Of a stretch of 64,000 bases of DNA, positions 27,718 to 36,409 are shown piece after piece. Under the pieces are notes generated by a model. It did no database searches. It was not told the origin of the DNA and was given only the letters and a program-made list of their open reading frames with translations. Origin of the DNA: Pseudomonas sp. PB106 (lineage in GTDB: Bacteria > Pseudomonadota > Gammaproteobacteria > Pseudomonadales > Pseudomonadaceae); the NCBI RefSeq assembly GCF_009764645.1, contig NZ_RWIM01000111.1, positions 1 through 64,000 of the forward strand. Reading direction: 5' to 3'. Position numbers and translations under genes: made by a program. The number at the start of each line of letters is the position of its first letter. The first letter of the stretch is position 1.

Positions 27718-28545
27718 ATGCAGTACCAACAACCGACTCACCTGCAAGCCGCGATCCTCGACTGGGCCGGCACCGTTGTCGATTTCGGCTCGTTTGCGCC
27801 GACACAGATTTTCGTCGAAGCCTTTGCCGAGTTCGGCGTCGCCGTGTCGCTGGAGGAAGCGCGCGGGCCGATGGGCATGGGCAAGTGGGATCACATCCGC
27901 ACGCTGTGCAACCTGCCGCAGATTGCCGAGCGTTATCGTGCAGCATTCGACCGCGTGCCAAGCGATGACGATGTGACGGCGATCTATGAGCGTTTCATGC
28001 CGCTGCAGATCGAGAAGATCGCCCTGCATTCGGCGCTGATACCGGGCGCGCTGGAAGCGATTGTGGCGTTGCGCGACAAGGGTTTGAAAATCGGTTCGTG
28101 CTCGGGCTATCCGGCGGTGGTGATGGCCAAGGTCGTCGAACTGGCGCGGGAAAATGGTTACGTCGCTGACCATGTCGTCGCTACCGATGAAGTGCCCAAT
28201 GGCCGGCCGCATCCGGCGCAGGCGCTGGCTAACGTGATTGCCTTGGGCATCGATGATGTGGCGGCATGCGTCAAGGTCGACGACACCTGGCCGGGGATTC
28301 TCGAAGGTCGCAGCGCCGGCATGTGGACGGTGGCGTTGACCTGTTCCGGCAATGCAATGGGCCTGACCTATGAGCAATACAAGGCGTTGCCGTCGGATCG
28401 TCTGGCGGAAGAACGTGCGCGGATCGGCAAGATGTTCGCCCCTTCGCGCCCGCATTATCTGATCGACACCATTGCTGAGTTGCCCGAGGTGATCGACGAC
28501 ATCAATGCGCGTCTGGCCCGGGGCGAAACCCCGCAAGCCTGCTAA
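27718..28545 (+). CDS. phnX: Phosphonoacetaldehyde hydrolase (phosphonatase)
   Basis: A 275-residue HAD-superfamily enzyme that cleaves phosphonoacetaldehyde into acetaldehyde and phosphate. The nucleophile is Asp15 (DWAGTVVD, residues 15-22), and the Schiff-base lysine unique to this family is Lys56 ([11 protein letters not shown]). GSCSGYP is the HAD motif II region and [10 protein letters not shown] holds the acidic motif. The ATG at 27718 has GGAG at good spacing; the TTG two codons earlier is less likely. No 2-aminoethylphosphonate transaminase (phnW) is in the window, so the aldehyde may come from the adjacent alcohol dehydrogenase. Confidence 0.95.
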   Translation: MQYQQPTHLQAAILDWAGTVVDFGSFAPTQIFVEAFAEFGVAVSLEEARGPMGMGKWDHIRTLCNLPQIAERYRAAFDRVPSDDDVTAIYERFMPLQIEKIALHSALIPGALEAIVALRDKGLKIGSCSGYPAVVMAKVVELARENGYVADHVVATDEVPNGRPHPAQALANVIALGIDDVAACVKVDDTWPGILEGRSAGMWTVALTCSGNAMGLTYEQYKALPSDRLAEERARIGKMFAPSRPHYLIDTIAELPEVIDDINARLARGETPQAC

Positions 28546-28561
28546 CGCATTCCCCCTCCCC

Positions 28562-28672
28562 ATGATCGTTCCCACGCTCCGCGTGGGAATGCAGCCCCTG
28601 ACGCTCCGCGTCACTGGACGCGGAGCGTCCCAAGAGGCATTCCCACGCATGAGCGTTGGAACGATCAGCTAC
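28562..28672. repeat. REP-type inverted repeat cluster (GATCGTTCCCACGC family)
   Basis: ATGATCGTTCCCACGCTCCG opens the element and a diverged complementary arm (CATTCCCACGCATGAGCGTT then GGAACGATCA) closes it; inside is a second inverted pair, GACGCTCCGCGTC and GACGCGGAGCGTC. It follows phnX. Confidence 0.8.
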
Positions 28673-28684
28673 TAAATCGCGGGC

Positions 28685-28737
28685 AAAAAAAAGCTGCCAA
28701 AACTGGCAGCAAAAACTTTAAGAACACGCGATGTATT
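28685..28737 (-). ncRNA. Candidate small RNA under PhoB control
   Basis: On the minus strand a perfect Pho box is followed at promoter spacing by TATGCT, then by about 27 bases and a strong intrinsic terminator: GCTGCCA-AAAC-TGGCAGC style stem (28693-28710) and a run of eight T residues (28692-28685). No annotated gene uses this promoter, which points to an RNA of about 50 bases. A short reading frame (MLRPIHRVFLKF...) starts within the -10 region and runs through the terminator, so a peptide is unlikely. Not recognised as a known family. Confidence 0.35.
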
Positions 28738-28743
28738 GGCCTC

Positions 28744-28778
28744 AGCATAGGCGCCGAATAATGACAGTGTCATGACAG
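28744..28778 (-). promoter_or_regulatory. Pho box and -10, minus strand
   Basis: Read on the minus strand: CTGTCAT-GACA-CTGTCAT (28778-28761), exactly the two seven-base halves at 11-base spacing of the PhoB consensus, then 11 bases and TATGCT (28749-28744). Confidence 0.7.
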
Positions 28779-28805
28779 TCACACATTCATTGAACCGCCC
28801 CTGCC

Positions 28806-28840
28806 CCGTCATCAGGCTGTCATCAAGATCACGGCAGAAT
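28806..28840 (+). promoter_or_regulatory. Pho box and -10 of the Ppx/GppA gene
   Basis: CCGTCAT-CAGG-CTGTCAT (28806-28823) is a Pho box with one mismatch, followed after 11 bases by CAGAAT (28835-28840) as -10. The start codon of the Ppx/GppA gene is 49 bases further. The two Pho boxes are divergent. Confidence 0.6.
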
Positions 28841-28889
28841 CCTCGCAAACCGTCTTGAGCCTTCGGGCGGATGCTGTGCAAGGATTCCC

Positions 28890-29825
28890 ATGAAACAAGA
28901 CGCCTCGCTGTTTGCCGCCATCGACCTGGGTTCGAATGCCTTCCGGCTGATGATCGGCCAATCGGTGCGCAGCCGCAAAGGCCTGCTGATCCAGGAAGTG
29001 AAAACCCTGCGAGAGCCGGTGCGGCTGGCCGAAGGTTTTGACGGTGGCGCGCTGGATGCGTTGGCACTGGATCGTGGCTGGCAGGCATTGGCGCGGTTCG
29101 GCAAGAAGCTGCGCGGCTTCGAGGCGGGTCGGGTTCGCGCGGTGGCGACCAGCGCGGTGCGCGAGGCCGACAACGCTCAGTTGTTTCTCGCCAGCGCCGA
29201 GCGGCATCTGGGTTTTCCGATTGACGTCATCTGCGGCCATGAAGAGGCGCGGCTGGTCTACGCCGGCGTGACCCACGCCCTGCCAAGCGACGCGGACATG
29301 CGCCTGGTGGTCGATATCGGCGGCGGTTCCACCGAGCTGATCCTCGGTCAGGGTTCACAACCGTTGCTCACCGAAAGCATCGCCATCGGCAGCGGCACCT
29401 TGAGTACGCGTTTCTTTCGCGGCGGCGAGGTATCCGCTGGCGCGCTGCAAGCCGCCGAACGTTTCGCCATCCTGCAATTCGAACACGTCGCGCGGCGTTA
29501 TCGCGCTCAAGGCTGGCAGCAGACCATCGGCTCTTCCGGCACCGCACGCATGCTGGCCAAAGTGCTCAAGGCCAATCGCCTCAACGACTACGGCCAGGAC
29601 GGCATCACCTACGGCGGATTGCTGCGCCTGTCGCTGCTGCTGCTGAAGGTGAACAACGTCCGGCAACTCAAGCTCGCTGGCCTGCAACCCCACCGCCAAA
29701 GCATCTTGCCCGCCGGGTTGGTACTGATGCTGGCGGCGTTCAAAGTGTTCGGCATCGCACAGATGGTGCCGTCCGAACCGGGCCTGCGCCTGGGCGTATT
29801 GCACGGTTTGATGAGTCAGCATTAA
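28890..29825 (+). CDS. Ppx/GppA family phosphatase (short form)
   Basis: A 311-residue ASKHA-fold phosphatase of the exopolyphosphatase/guanosine pentaphosphatase family. Motifs: FAAIDLGSNAFRLMI (8-22, phosphate loop), ATSAVREADN near 88, VDIGGGSTELIL near 140 and GSSGTARML near 217. The family splits into full proteins of about 500 residues and short ones of about 300 lacking the C-terminal HD-like domain; this is the short form. Whether it cuts polyphosphate or pppGpp is not decidable here. The Pho box upstream suggests a role in phosphate starvation. Confidence 0.88.
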   Translation: MKQDASLFAAIDLGSNAFRLMIGQSVRSRKGLLIQEVKTLREPVRLAEGFDGGALDALALDRGWQALARFGKKLRGFEAGRVRAVATSAVREADNAQLFLASAERHLGFPIDVICGHEEARLVYAGVTHALPSDADMRLVVDIGGGSTELILGQGSQPLLTESIAIGSGTLSTRFFRGGEVSAGALQAAERFAILQFEHVARRYRAQGWQQTIGSSGTARMLAKVLKANRLNDYGQDGITYGGLLRLSLLLLKVNNVRQLKLAGLQPHRQSILPAGLVLMLAAFKVFGIAQMVPSEPGLRLGVLHGLMSQH

Positions 29826-29879
29826 TCCTCGCCCCAGCAGATTCGTCTCCCCTTCAGCGGCCTGATCGACTACCATGCC

Positions 29880-30070
29880 GCCGCCGGTTTCCACACGGGA
29901 TTAATAGGGAATCCGAAATGCTTGCACAGCATCAATCGGAACTGCCCCCGCAACTGTAGGTGCTGAGCCTGCTCCACGACTGCCACTGGGATGACTCCCG
30001 GGAAGGCCGGAGCCAGGCGATGACGCATCAGTCAGGAGACCTGCCGGCACAGTGACTGACTAACCGGCGG
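29880..30070 (+). promoter_or_regulatory. Cobalamin riboswitch
   Basis: The segment holds the hallmarks of the adenosylcobalamin aptamer: CACACGGGATTAATAGGGAA at its 5' side, GCCCCCGCAACTGTAGGTG, CCACTGGG, and the B12 box AGCCAGGCGATGACGCATCA followed by GTCAGGAGACCTGCCGGC. It lies about 140 bases before the btuF-like start, so it represses the btuFCD operon when cobalamin is abundant. The rest of the 383-base gap holds no gene that I see. Confidence 0.93.
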
Positions 30071-30208
30071 GGTGTCCGGGAAGGACATCGTGCCGCGCGT
30101 CTCTTGATCAAATGCCGGCCTTGCGCAGTTTTCCCCAACCGCGTTCGATGGTGTGTTTCCAATCCGTACCCTCCCCGCTTCTCGTACGGATTCATTGGAG
30201 ACTGCCCC

Positions 30209-31222
30209 ATGCTGCTGCCTCGCGTTGCCACCCTCATCACCGGTCTGAGTCTTTGCACGCTGGCCCATGCGGCACCCACTCAATACCCGCTGACCATCGA
30301 GAACTGTGGCAGCCACCTGACCTTTCAGCACGCGCCGGCGCGCACCGTGACCATCGGCCAGGCCGGCACGGAAATGCTCTACGCCATGGGTCTGTCGGAT
30401 AAAGTCGTCGGCACCTCGCTGTGGTTCAACAATGTCCTGGACAAGTACAAAGCGCAGAACGACCAGATCGAGCGCCTGGCCGACAACGAACCGAGTTTCG
30501 AAGCGGTCATCGGCAAGCGCCCGGAACTGGTCGCCGTGGAGCTGGAATGGATGGTCGGCCCACAAGGTGCGGTCGGCACCCGTGAGCAGTTTCATGAACT
30601 GAAAATTCCCACCTATCTGCTGCCTTCCGATTGCGAAGCCAAGGACAACCTGGTCGGTGCCGACGGCACGCGGCTGGCGCCTTTCAGCATCGACAGCATT
30701 TACAAAAGCGTGAGCCAACTGGCGCAGATCTTCGATGTGCAGGATCGCGGGCAGCAGCTCAATGATCAGCTCAAGGCCAGCCTGGCCAAATCCATCGCCA
30801 CCGCCCAAGGCAAACAGCTTAAGGACGTCAGCGCCCTGGTCTGGTTCTCCAGCGCCGAAATGGACATCGAGCCGTTCGTGGCCGGGCACAAAGGCATTCC
30901 CGATTTCATGCTCAGCACCCTCGGCGTGCGCAACGTCGTGCAGTCCGACGAAGAATGGCCGACCGTCGGCTGGGAAACCATCGCCAAAGCCAACCCTACG
31001 TTCCTGGTGATCGCTCGCATGGATCGCCGCCGTTTCCCGGCTGACGACTATGAAAAGAAACTCGCCTTCCTGCGCAGCGACCCGGTGACGCGCAACATGG
31101 ACGCGGTGAAAAACAACCGCATCATCATTCTGGATGCCATGGCCATGCAGGCCAGCCTGCGCATGTTCGACGGTCTGGAACAACTGGCCACGGCCATCAA
31201 CGGCTATGACCTGTCGAAATGA
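30209..31222 (+). CDS. btuF: Cobalamin/corrinoid ABC transporter, periplasmic binding protein
   Basis: A 337-residue class III (helical-backbone) binding protein with a signal peptide cut after LCTLAHA (residue 21). Typical segments: HAPARTVTIGQAGTEMLYAMG, LADNEPSFEAVIGKRPELVA, and VGWETIAKANPTFLVIARMD. By fold it could be siderophore- or cobalamin-specific; the riboswitch upstream decides for a corrinoid. The ATG at 30209 follows TTGGAG. It overlaps the permease gene by four bases. No outer-membrane BtuB gene is in the window. Confidence 0.85.
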   Translation: MLLPRVATLITGLSLCTLAHAAPTQYPLTIENCGSHLTFQHAPARTVTIGQAGTEMLYAMGLSDKVVGTSLWFNNVLDKYKAQNDQIERLADNEPSFEAVIGKRPELVAVELEWMVGPQGAVGTREQFHELKIPTYLLPSDCEAKDNLVGADGTRLAPFSIDSIYKSVSQLAQIFDVQDRGQQLNDQLKASLAKSIATAQGKQLKDVSALVWFSSAEMDIEPFVAGHKGIPDFMLSTLGVRNVVQSDEEWPTVGWETIAKANPTFLVIARMDRRRFPADDYEKKLAFLRSDPVTRNMDAVKNNRIIILDAMAMQASLRMFDGLEQLATAINGYDLSK

Positions 31223-32235
31223 GTTCTAGCCTGATCCGCACGTTGCTGGCCTTGGCGACACTGTTGATAGCAGTGGTCGCCGGCGTCGCCATCGGTGAAA
31301 CCTCGATCAAACCGGACGTGGTCCTGCAAGTGCTGGCCAACAAGCTGTGGGGCGCCGGTTATGTGCTCGACCCCATCGACGAAGGCATCGTCTGGAACTA
31401 TCGCCTGACCCGCGCGCTGGTCGCCGCTGCCTGCGGCGCCGGGCTCGCGACGTGCGGAGTGATTTTGCAGTCGCTGCTGCGCAATCCGTTGGCCGATCCG
31501 TATCTGCTGGGGATTTCCGCCGGCGCCTCGACCGGTGCGGTGATGGTCGCGTTGCTCGGCGTGGGTGCCGGTGTCATCTCGCTGTCGGTCGGTGCTTTCG
31601 CCGGTGCCGTAATGGCGTTCGTGCTGGTGATTCTGCTGGCGCGGGTCAGTGGCTCGGCCAGTGGCACCGGGCAGATCATTCTTGCGGGCATCGCCGGTTC
31701 GCAACTGTTCAATGCACTGACGGCGTTTCTGATTACCCGCTCGGCCAGCTCCGAACAGGCGCGCGGGATCATGTTCTGGCTGCTCGGCAATCTCGGCGGC
31801 GTGCGTTGGCCTTCGGTGTGGCTGGCGGTGCCGGCGGCATTGCTGGGGTTGGCGGTGTGCCTGTGGCATGGGCGTGCGCTGGATGCGTTTACCTTTGGCG
31901 CGGATTCGGCGGCGTCCCTCGGGATTGCAGTGCGGCGTGTGCAGATTCTGCTGATCGGTTGCGCAGCGCTGGTGACGGCGGTGATGGTGTCGATTGTCGG
32001 CTCGATCGGTTTTGTCGGGCTGGTGATTCCGCATGCCGCGCGCCTGCTGCTCGGCACCGGCCATGCGCGTCTGTTGCCGGCGAGTGCCTTGGGCGGCGCG
32101 GTGTTTCTGATTGCCGCTGACGTGTTGTCGCGCACCTTGATCAAGGGGCAAGTGATTCCGGTTGGAGTGATTACCGCGCTGGTCGGTGCGCCGGTGTTTG
32201 CCTTGATTCTGGTTGGCCGCAGGTCCGCGCGATGA
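31219..32235 (+). CDS. btuC: Cobalamin ABC transporter, permease (FecCD/BtuC family)
   Basis: A 338-residue permease with about ten helices. Family motifs: WNYRLTRALVAAACGAGLAT, LLRNPLADPYLLGISAGAS, GSIGFVGLVIPHAARLLLG. It overlaps both neighbours by four bases, in a tight btuF-btuC-btuD operon below the cobalamin riboswitch. Confidence 0.9.
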   Translation: MSSSLIRTLLALATLLIAVVAGVAIGETSIKPDVVLQVLANKLWGAGYVLDPIDEGIVWNYRLTRALVAAACGAGLATCGVILQSLLRNPLADPYLLGISAGASTGAVMVALLGVGAGVISLSVGAFAGAVMAFVLVILLARVSGSASGTGQIILAGIAGSQLFNALTAFLITRSASSEQARGIMFWLLGNLGGVRWPSVWLAVPAALLGLAVCLWHGRALDAFTFGADSAASLGIAVRRVQILLIGCAALVTAVMVSIVGSIGFVGLVIPHAARLLLGTGHARLLPASALGGAVFLIAADVLSRTLIKGQVIPVGVITALVGAPVFALILVGRRSAR

Positions 32236-32996
32236 GCAGTGTTTTGAGTTGCTCAGGATTGGCCTTCAAAGTGCGCGGCGCCGAGCTGCTCAACGGTGTC
32301 AGCCTTGCGCTGCAACGCGGTGAAACCCTTGGCATCGTCGGGCCGAATGGTTCGGGGAAATCGACGCTGCTGAAACTGCTCGCCGGGCTGCGCGAACCGA
32401 GCGCTGGCGAAGTGCTGCTTGACGACCAGCGCCTAAGCAAAATGGCCCGCCGCAGCATTGCGCAGACACTGGCGGTGGTCGAGCAACAGGCCGACACCGA
32501 CGATGGCATTCGCGTGTTCGACGCCGTCGCGCTGGGGCGCACGCCTTGGCTGTCGGCGTTGCAACCGTGGTCCGTGGCGGACGATGCCATCGTCGAGCAG
32601 GCGCTGATCGATGTTGACGCCCTGCATCTGCGCAATCGTCTCTGGCGCAGTTTGTCCGGCGGTGAACGCCAGCGAGTTCACATCGCCCGGGCATTGGCTC
32701 AGCGACCGCAGATCCTGTTGCTGGACGAGCCGGCCAACCACCTCGACATCCAGCATCAACTGAGCATTCTCAAGGTGGTGCGAGCGCTGCCGGTGACCAC
32801 GCTGATCGCGCTGCATGATCTGAATCAGGCGCTCAACTGCGATCGACTGGCGGTGCTGGAGCGCGGACGCCTGGTCGCGTTGGGCAAGCCGCTGGAAGTG
32901 CTGACCCCCGAGCGGTTGGAGGAAACGTTCGGGGTCACGGCGCATTACCTGACGGACCCGTTTGATGGCGCGCAGATCCTGCGTTTACATGGATGA
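32232..32996 (+). CDS. btuD: Cobalamin ABC transporter, ATPase
   Basis: A 254-residue ATPase of the iron/cobalamin type: Walker A GPNGSGKST near 38-46, signature SLSGGERQRV near 141, Walker B ILLLDEPANHLD near 162, switch His in IALHDLNQAL. It is the last gene of the riboswitch operon. Its 3' end overlaps the convergent GNAT gene by 62 bases. Confidence 0.92.
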   Translation: MSSVLSCSGLAFKVRGAELLNGVSLALQRGETLGIVGPNGSGKSTLLKLLAGLREPSAGEVLLDDQRLSKMARRSIAQTLAVVEQQADTDDGIRVFDAVALGRTPWLSALQPWSVADDAIVEQALIDVDALHLRNRLWRSLSGGERQRVHIARALAQRPQILLLDEPANHLDIQHQLSILKVVRALPVTTLIALHDLNQALNCDRLAVLERGRLVALGKPLEVLTPERLEETFGVTAHYLTDPFDGAQILRLHG

Positions 32997-33486
32997 TTTT
33001 TTGCATGTGAGTGGTCTGCCACACCGGGTCAGGGTCGACATCGATAATCTCGAAACCCTGCCGTTGCCAGAACGCTATCGCGCCCGGCAGAAACGGATGA
33101 GTGTGCAGGTAGATCACCTCGACTCCGTCGGTCAGCGCCTGTTGTTTTAGCGCTCGATACAGCGCACCGGCCAACCCCGAACGCCGCTGCGATGGCAGGA
33201 CGAACAGACGCACGATTTCCACGACCTTGCGTCCGGGATAGCCAAGGTGCGCGAAGCGCCGGTCATAGGGCAGATAGCCAATCGAGGCAACGATTTGCCC
33301 TTCATGGCGAACAATCAGAAACCGCCCCTTGCCTTGCAGATACACCTCGGCGAAACGCGCCAGGTCATCGGGCATGCCCGCCGCGTTGAGCTTTGGAAAA
33401 AGCTCGGCGCGGGCCGCCAAAACGAAATCCAGCACCTCAGGAATGTCTGCGTTGGACACGGCTTGAATGATCGGTTGATGGCTCAT
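32935..33486 (-). CDS. GNAT N-acetyltransferase
   Basis: A 183-residue GNAT protein with the acetyl-CoA loop in VLPSQRRSGLAGALYRAL (motif Q/R-x-x-G-x-G/A form: RRSGLA) and the C-terminal FWQRQGFEI segment. The start at 33486 (MSHQPII) is chosen because upstream in-frame sequence has no coding character. The last 62 bases overlap the btuD gene on the other strand, which is a long convergent overlap; both C-termini look normal. Substrate unknown. Confidence 0.8.
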   Translation of the reverse strand: MSHQPIIQAVSNADIPEVLDFVLAARAELFPKLNAAGMPDDLARFAEVYLQGKGRFLIVRHEGQIVASIGYLPYDRRFAHLGYPGRKVVEIVRLFVLPSQRRSGLAGALYRALKQQALTDGVEVIYLHTHPFLPGAIAFWQRQGFEIIDVDPDPVWQTTHMQKIIHVNAGSARHQTGPSGNAP

Positions 33487-33825
33487 GAAAGGTCGAACAC
33501 CTGAATTTCGGCCGGCCACCTTAACAACCGCCCCCTGTGGGAGGCCAGCAATCTCATCCCGCCACAGGCAGTTTTCACTGCAGGAAATTGAACCGCAGAT
33601 CAAGCCATTGCCGTGGGTGAAGACGCCCTTTGGATAGCCAATGGCGCCTGGATATAAACGCCGCCAAACGCGTCCTGCAGCGATTTGATTTCGTTCTATC
33701 GTTAGATCGAATTGGCTGTATTTCCGGCGGACTAATGGTTGCGACAGAAGATGTCTGAGCCTATGTTGCACCCGAGTCTTTTCCCCGCGAATGGAACGCG
33801 ATCAACACCACTAAGAGGTGAAGAA
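33487..33825. other. Gap before the transsulfuration operon
   Basis: A 339-base gap. A diverged GTGGGAGGCCAGC stretch near 33537 resembles a REP remnant. The promoter of the following operon must lie here, but I cannot place it with confidence. The ribosome site AGAGGTGAAG precedes the ATG at 33826. I see no gene. Confidence 0.4.
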
Positions 33826-35202
33826 ATGTCAAAGGAATCACGCCCTGCCGTACTTGGGCTGATAGGCAACACTCCGCTTGTTCAAGTCACCCGCTTCGAT
33901 ACCGGGCCCTGCACGCTGTTTCTCAAACTGGAATCGCAGAACCCCGGCGGTTCGATCAAGGACCGCATTGGTCTGGCGATGATCGACGCCGCCGAGCGTG
34001 ATGGTCGCCTGCAACCCGGCGGGACGATTGTCGAAGCCACCGCCGGCAACACCGGTCTGGGCCTGGCACTGGTTGGCCGCGCCAAGGGTTATCGCGTGGT
34101 GCTGGTGGTGCCGGACAAAATGTCCACCGAGAAAGTCCTGCACCTGAAGGCCATGGGCGCCGAGGTGCACATCACCCGCTCCGATGTCGGCAAGGGCCAT
34201 CCCGAGTATTACCAGGACGTCGCCGCCCGTTTGGCGAAAGACATTCCCGGCGCGTTTTTCGCCGACCAGTTCAACAACCCGGCCAACCCGCTGGCCCACG
34301 AATGCAGCACCGCGCCGGAGATCTGGGCGCAGACCGAGCATGATCTGGACGCCATCGTCGTCGGTGTTGGTTCGGCCGGTACGCTGACCGGTTTAAGCCG
34401 CTTCTTCAAACGCGTGCAGCCAGATCTGGAAATGGTCCTGGCCGATCCGGTCGGCTCGGTCATGGCGCAATACAGCCGCGACGGCACGATGCCGACGCCC
34501 GGTTCATGGGCGGTGGAAGGCATCGGCGAAGATTTCATCCCGTCGATCACCGACCTCTCCAGCGTGCGCCACGCCTACTCGATCAGCGATGAAGAAAGCT
34601 TCGATCACGCCCGCCAGTTACTCAAGGCCGAAGGCATTCTGGGTGGCTCGTCGACCGGCACCCTGCTCGCCGCTGCGCTGCGTTATTGCCGCGAACAGAC
34701 TGAGCCGAAACGCGTAGTGAGCTTTGTCTGCGACACCGGCACGCGCTATCTGTCCAAGGTTTACAACGACCAGTGGATGACCGATCAGGGCCTGTTGCAA
34801 CGCAAGGGTTACGGCGACCTGCGCGATCTGATCGCTCGCCGCTTCGAGGATGGCCGCGTGATCAGCGTCGGCCCCGACGACACGCTGCTGACCGCGTTCC
34901 AGCGCATGCGCCTGGCGGATGTCTCGCAATTGCCGGTGCTGGTCGAAGGCAAACAACTGGTCGGCGTGATCGACGAGTCGGACATCCTGCTGGCCGTTCA
35001 CGAAGACGCCGCCCGCTTCAGCCAATCGGTGTCCAGTGTGATGACCGACAAACTGCAAACCCTCGCCCCTGGCGCCAGCCTATCCGAGCTGGAATCGGTG
35101 CTCAGCCGTGGCCTCGTCGCCATCATCGCCGACGCTTCAGGCTTCCATGGTCTGATCACCCGCACCGACATGCTCAACCAATTACGGAGATCCCTCGCAT
35201 GA
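33826..35202 (+). CDS. Cystathionine beta-synthase
   Basis: A 458-residue PLP enzyme: the lysine motif NPGGSIKDRIG (near residue 40-50), the substrate loop TAGNTGLGLAL, the PLP phosphate loop GVGSAGTLTG, and a C-terminal pair of CBS domains (about 335-455). It condenses homocysteine with serine (or acetylserine) to cystathionine. It overlaps the next gene by four bases, which together give reverse transsulfuration from methionine to cysteine. There is no heme N-terminal domain. Confidence 0.9.
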   Translation: MSKESRPAVLGLIGNTPLVQVTRFDTGPCTLFLKLESQNPGGSIKDRIGLAMIDAAERDGRLQPGGTIVEATAGNTGLGLALVGRAKGYRVVLVVPDKMSTEKVLHLKAMGAEVHITRSDVGKGHPEYYQDVAARLAKDIPGAFFADQFNNPANPLAHECSTAPEIWAQTEHDLDAIVVGVGSAGTLTGLSRFFKRVQPDLEMVLADPVGSVMAQYSRDGTMPTPGSWAVEGIGEDFIPSITDLSSVRHAYSISDEESFDHARQLLKAEGILGGSSTGTLLAAALRYCREQTEPKRVVSFVCDTGTRYLSKVYNDQWMTDQGLLQRKGYGDLRDLIARRFEDGRVISVGPDDTLLTAFQRMRLADVSQLPVLVEGKQLVGVIDESDILLAVHEDAARFSQSVSSVMTDKLQTLAPGASLSELESVLSRGLVAIIADASGFHGLITRTDMLNQLRRSLA

Positions 35203-36371
35203 GTCAGCACGACGATAAATCCCAAGGCTTCGCGACCCGGGTGATCCACGCCGGACAGACGCCAGACCCGACCACTGGCGCGCTGATGCCGCCCATCTAC
35301 GCCAACTCCACGTACTTGCAAGACAGCCCCGGCGTGCACAAAGGCTTCGATTACGGGCGCTCGCACAACCCGACGCGTTTCGCCCTGGAACGTTGCGTGG
35401 CGGACCTTGAAGGCGGCACCCGCGCGTTCGCGTTTGCCTCGGGGCTGGCGGCAATTTCGACGGTGCTGGAATTGCTCGATGCCGGCTCGCATATCGTCTC
35501 TGGCAACGACTTGTACGGCGGCACCTTTCGCCTGTTCGACAAGGTGCGTCAGCGCAGCGCCGGGCACCGGTTCAGCTTTGTCGACCTGACCGATCTGTCG
35601 GCGTTCGAGGCTTCATTGCAGGACGACACGCGCATGGTCATGGTCGAGACGCCGACCAACCCGCTGCTGAGCCTGTCGGATCTGGCAGCCATCGCGCGGA
35701 TCTGCCGTGCACGCGGGATCATCTGCGTGGCCGACAACACGTTTGCCAGCCCGTATATCCAGCGTCCGCTGGAGCTGGGTTTCGACATCGTCCTGCACTC
35801 GACCACCAAATACCTGAACGGCCATTCCGATGTGATCGGCGGTATTGCCGTGGTTGGGCAGAATGCTGAACTGGCGGAAAAACTCGGTTTCCTGCAGAAC
35901 GCCGTGGGCGCGATCAGCGGGCCGTTCGATGCGTTTCTGACGTTGCGCGGGGTAAAAACCTTGGCGTTGCGCATGGAGCGTCATTGCAGCAACGCGCTGG
36001 ATCTGGCGCAGTGGCTGGAGCAACAACCGCAGGTCAAACGGGTTTATTACCCGGGGCTGGCCTCGCACCCGCAGCATGAACTGGCGAAGCGGCAGATGCG
36101 CGGTTTCGGCGGGATGATTTCCGTGGATCTGAACAGCGATCTGGCTGGCGCGCGACGTTTTCTCGAGAACGTGAAGATCTTCGCACTTGCAGAAAGTCTG
36201 GGCGGCGTGGAAAGCCTGATCGAGCATCCGGCGATCATGACCCATGCGACCATTCCTGCCGAAACCCGCGCAAAACTGGGGATTGGCGATGGACTGGTGC
36301 GTCTGTCGGTGGGCGTTGAAGACGTCGAAGACCTGCGCGCCGATCTGGCGCAGGCGCTGCAATCGATCTGA
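35199..36371 (+). CDS. Cystathionine gamma-lyase/synthase (Cys/Met metabolism PLP enzyme)
   Basis: A 390-residue fold-type I PLP enzyme of the Cys/Met metabolism family: GFATRVIHAGQ start, YGRSHNPTR, FASGLAAIS, VADNTFASPYIQRPLELG, and the PLP lysine in HSTTKYLNGHSD (near 205). Coupled to the beta-synthase it most likely acts as gamma-lyase, giving cysteine, 2-oxobutyrate and ammonia; gamma-synthase activity cannot be excluded. The start at 35199 is fixed by the ATGA overlap. A strong terminator follows. Confidence 0.9.
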   Translation: MSQHDDKSQGFATRVIHAGQTPDPTTGALMPPIYANSTYLQDSPGVHKGFDYGRSHNPTRFALERCVADLEGGTRAFAFASGLAAISTVLELLDAGSHIVSGNDLYGGTFRLFDKVRQRSAGHRFSFVDLTDLSAFEASLQDDTRMVMVETPTNPLLSLSDLAAIARICRARGIICVADNTFASPYIQRPLELGFDIVLHSTTKYLNGHSDVIGGIAVVGQNAELAEKLGFLQNAVGAISGPFDAFLTLRGVKTLALRMERHCSNALDLAQWLEQQPQVKRVYYPGLASHPQHELAKRQMRGFGGMISVDLNSDLAGARRFLENVKIFALAESLGGVESLIEHPAIMTHATIPAETRAKLGIGDGLVRLSVGVEDVEDLRADLAQALQSI

Positions 36372-36386
36372 CCTGGCAAGAACGAC

Positions 36387-36409
36387 AAAGCCCGCACGAG
36401 GCGGGCTTT
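36387..36409 (+). terminator. Intrinsic terminator of the transsulfuration operon
   Basis: AAAGCCCGC-ACGAG-GCGGGCTTT hairpin, 16 bases after the stop codon. The T run is short. Confidence 0.75.
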
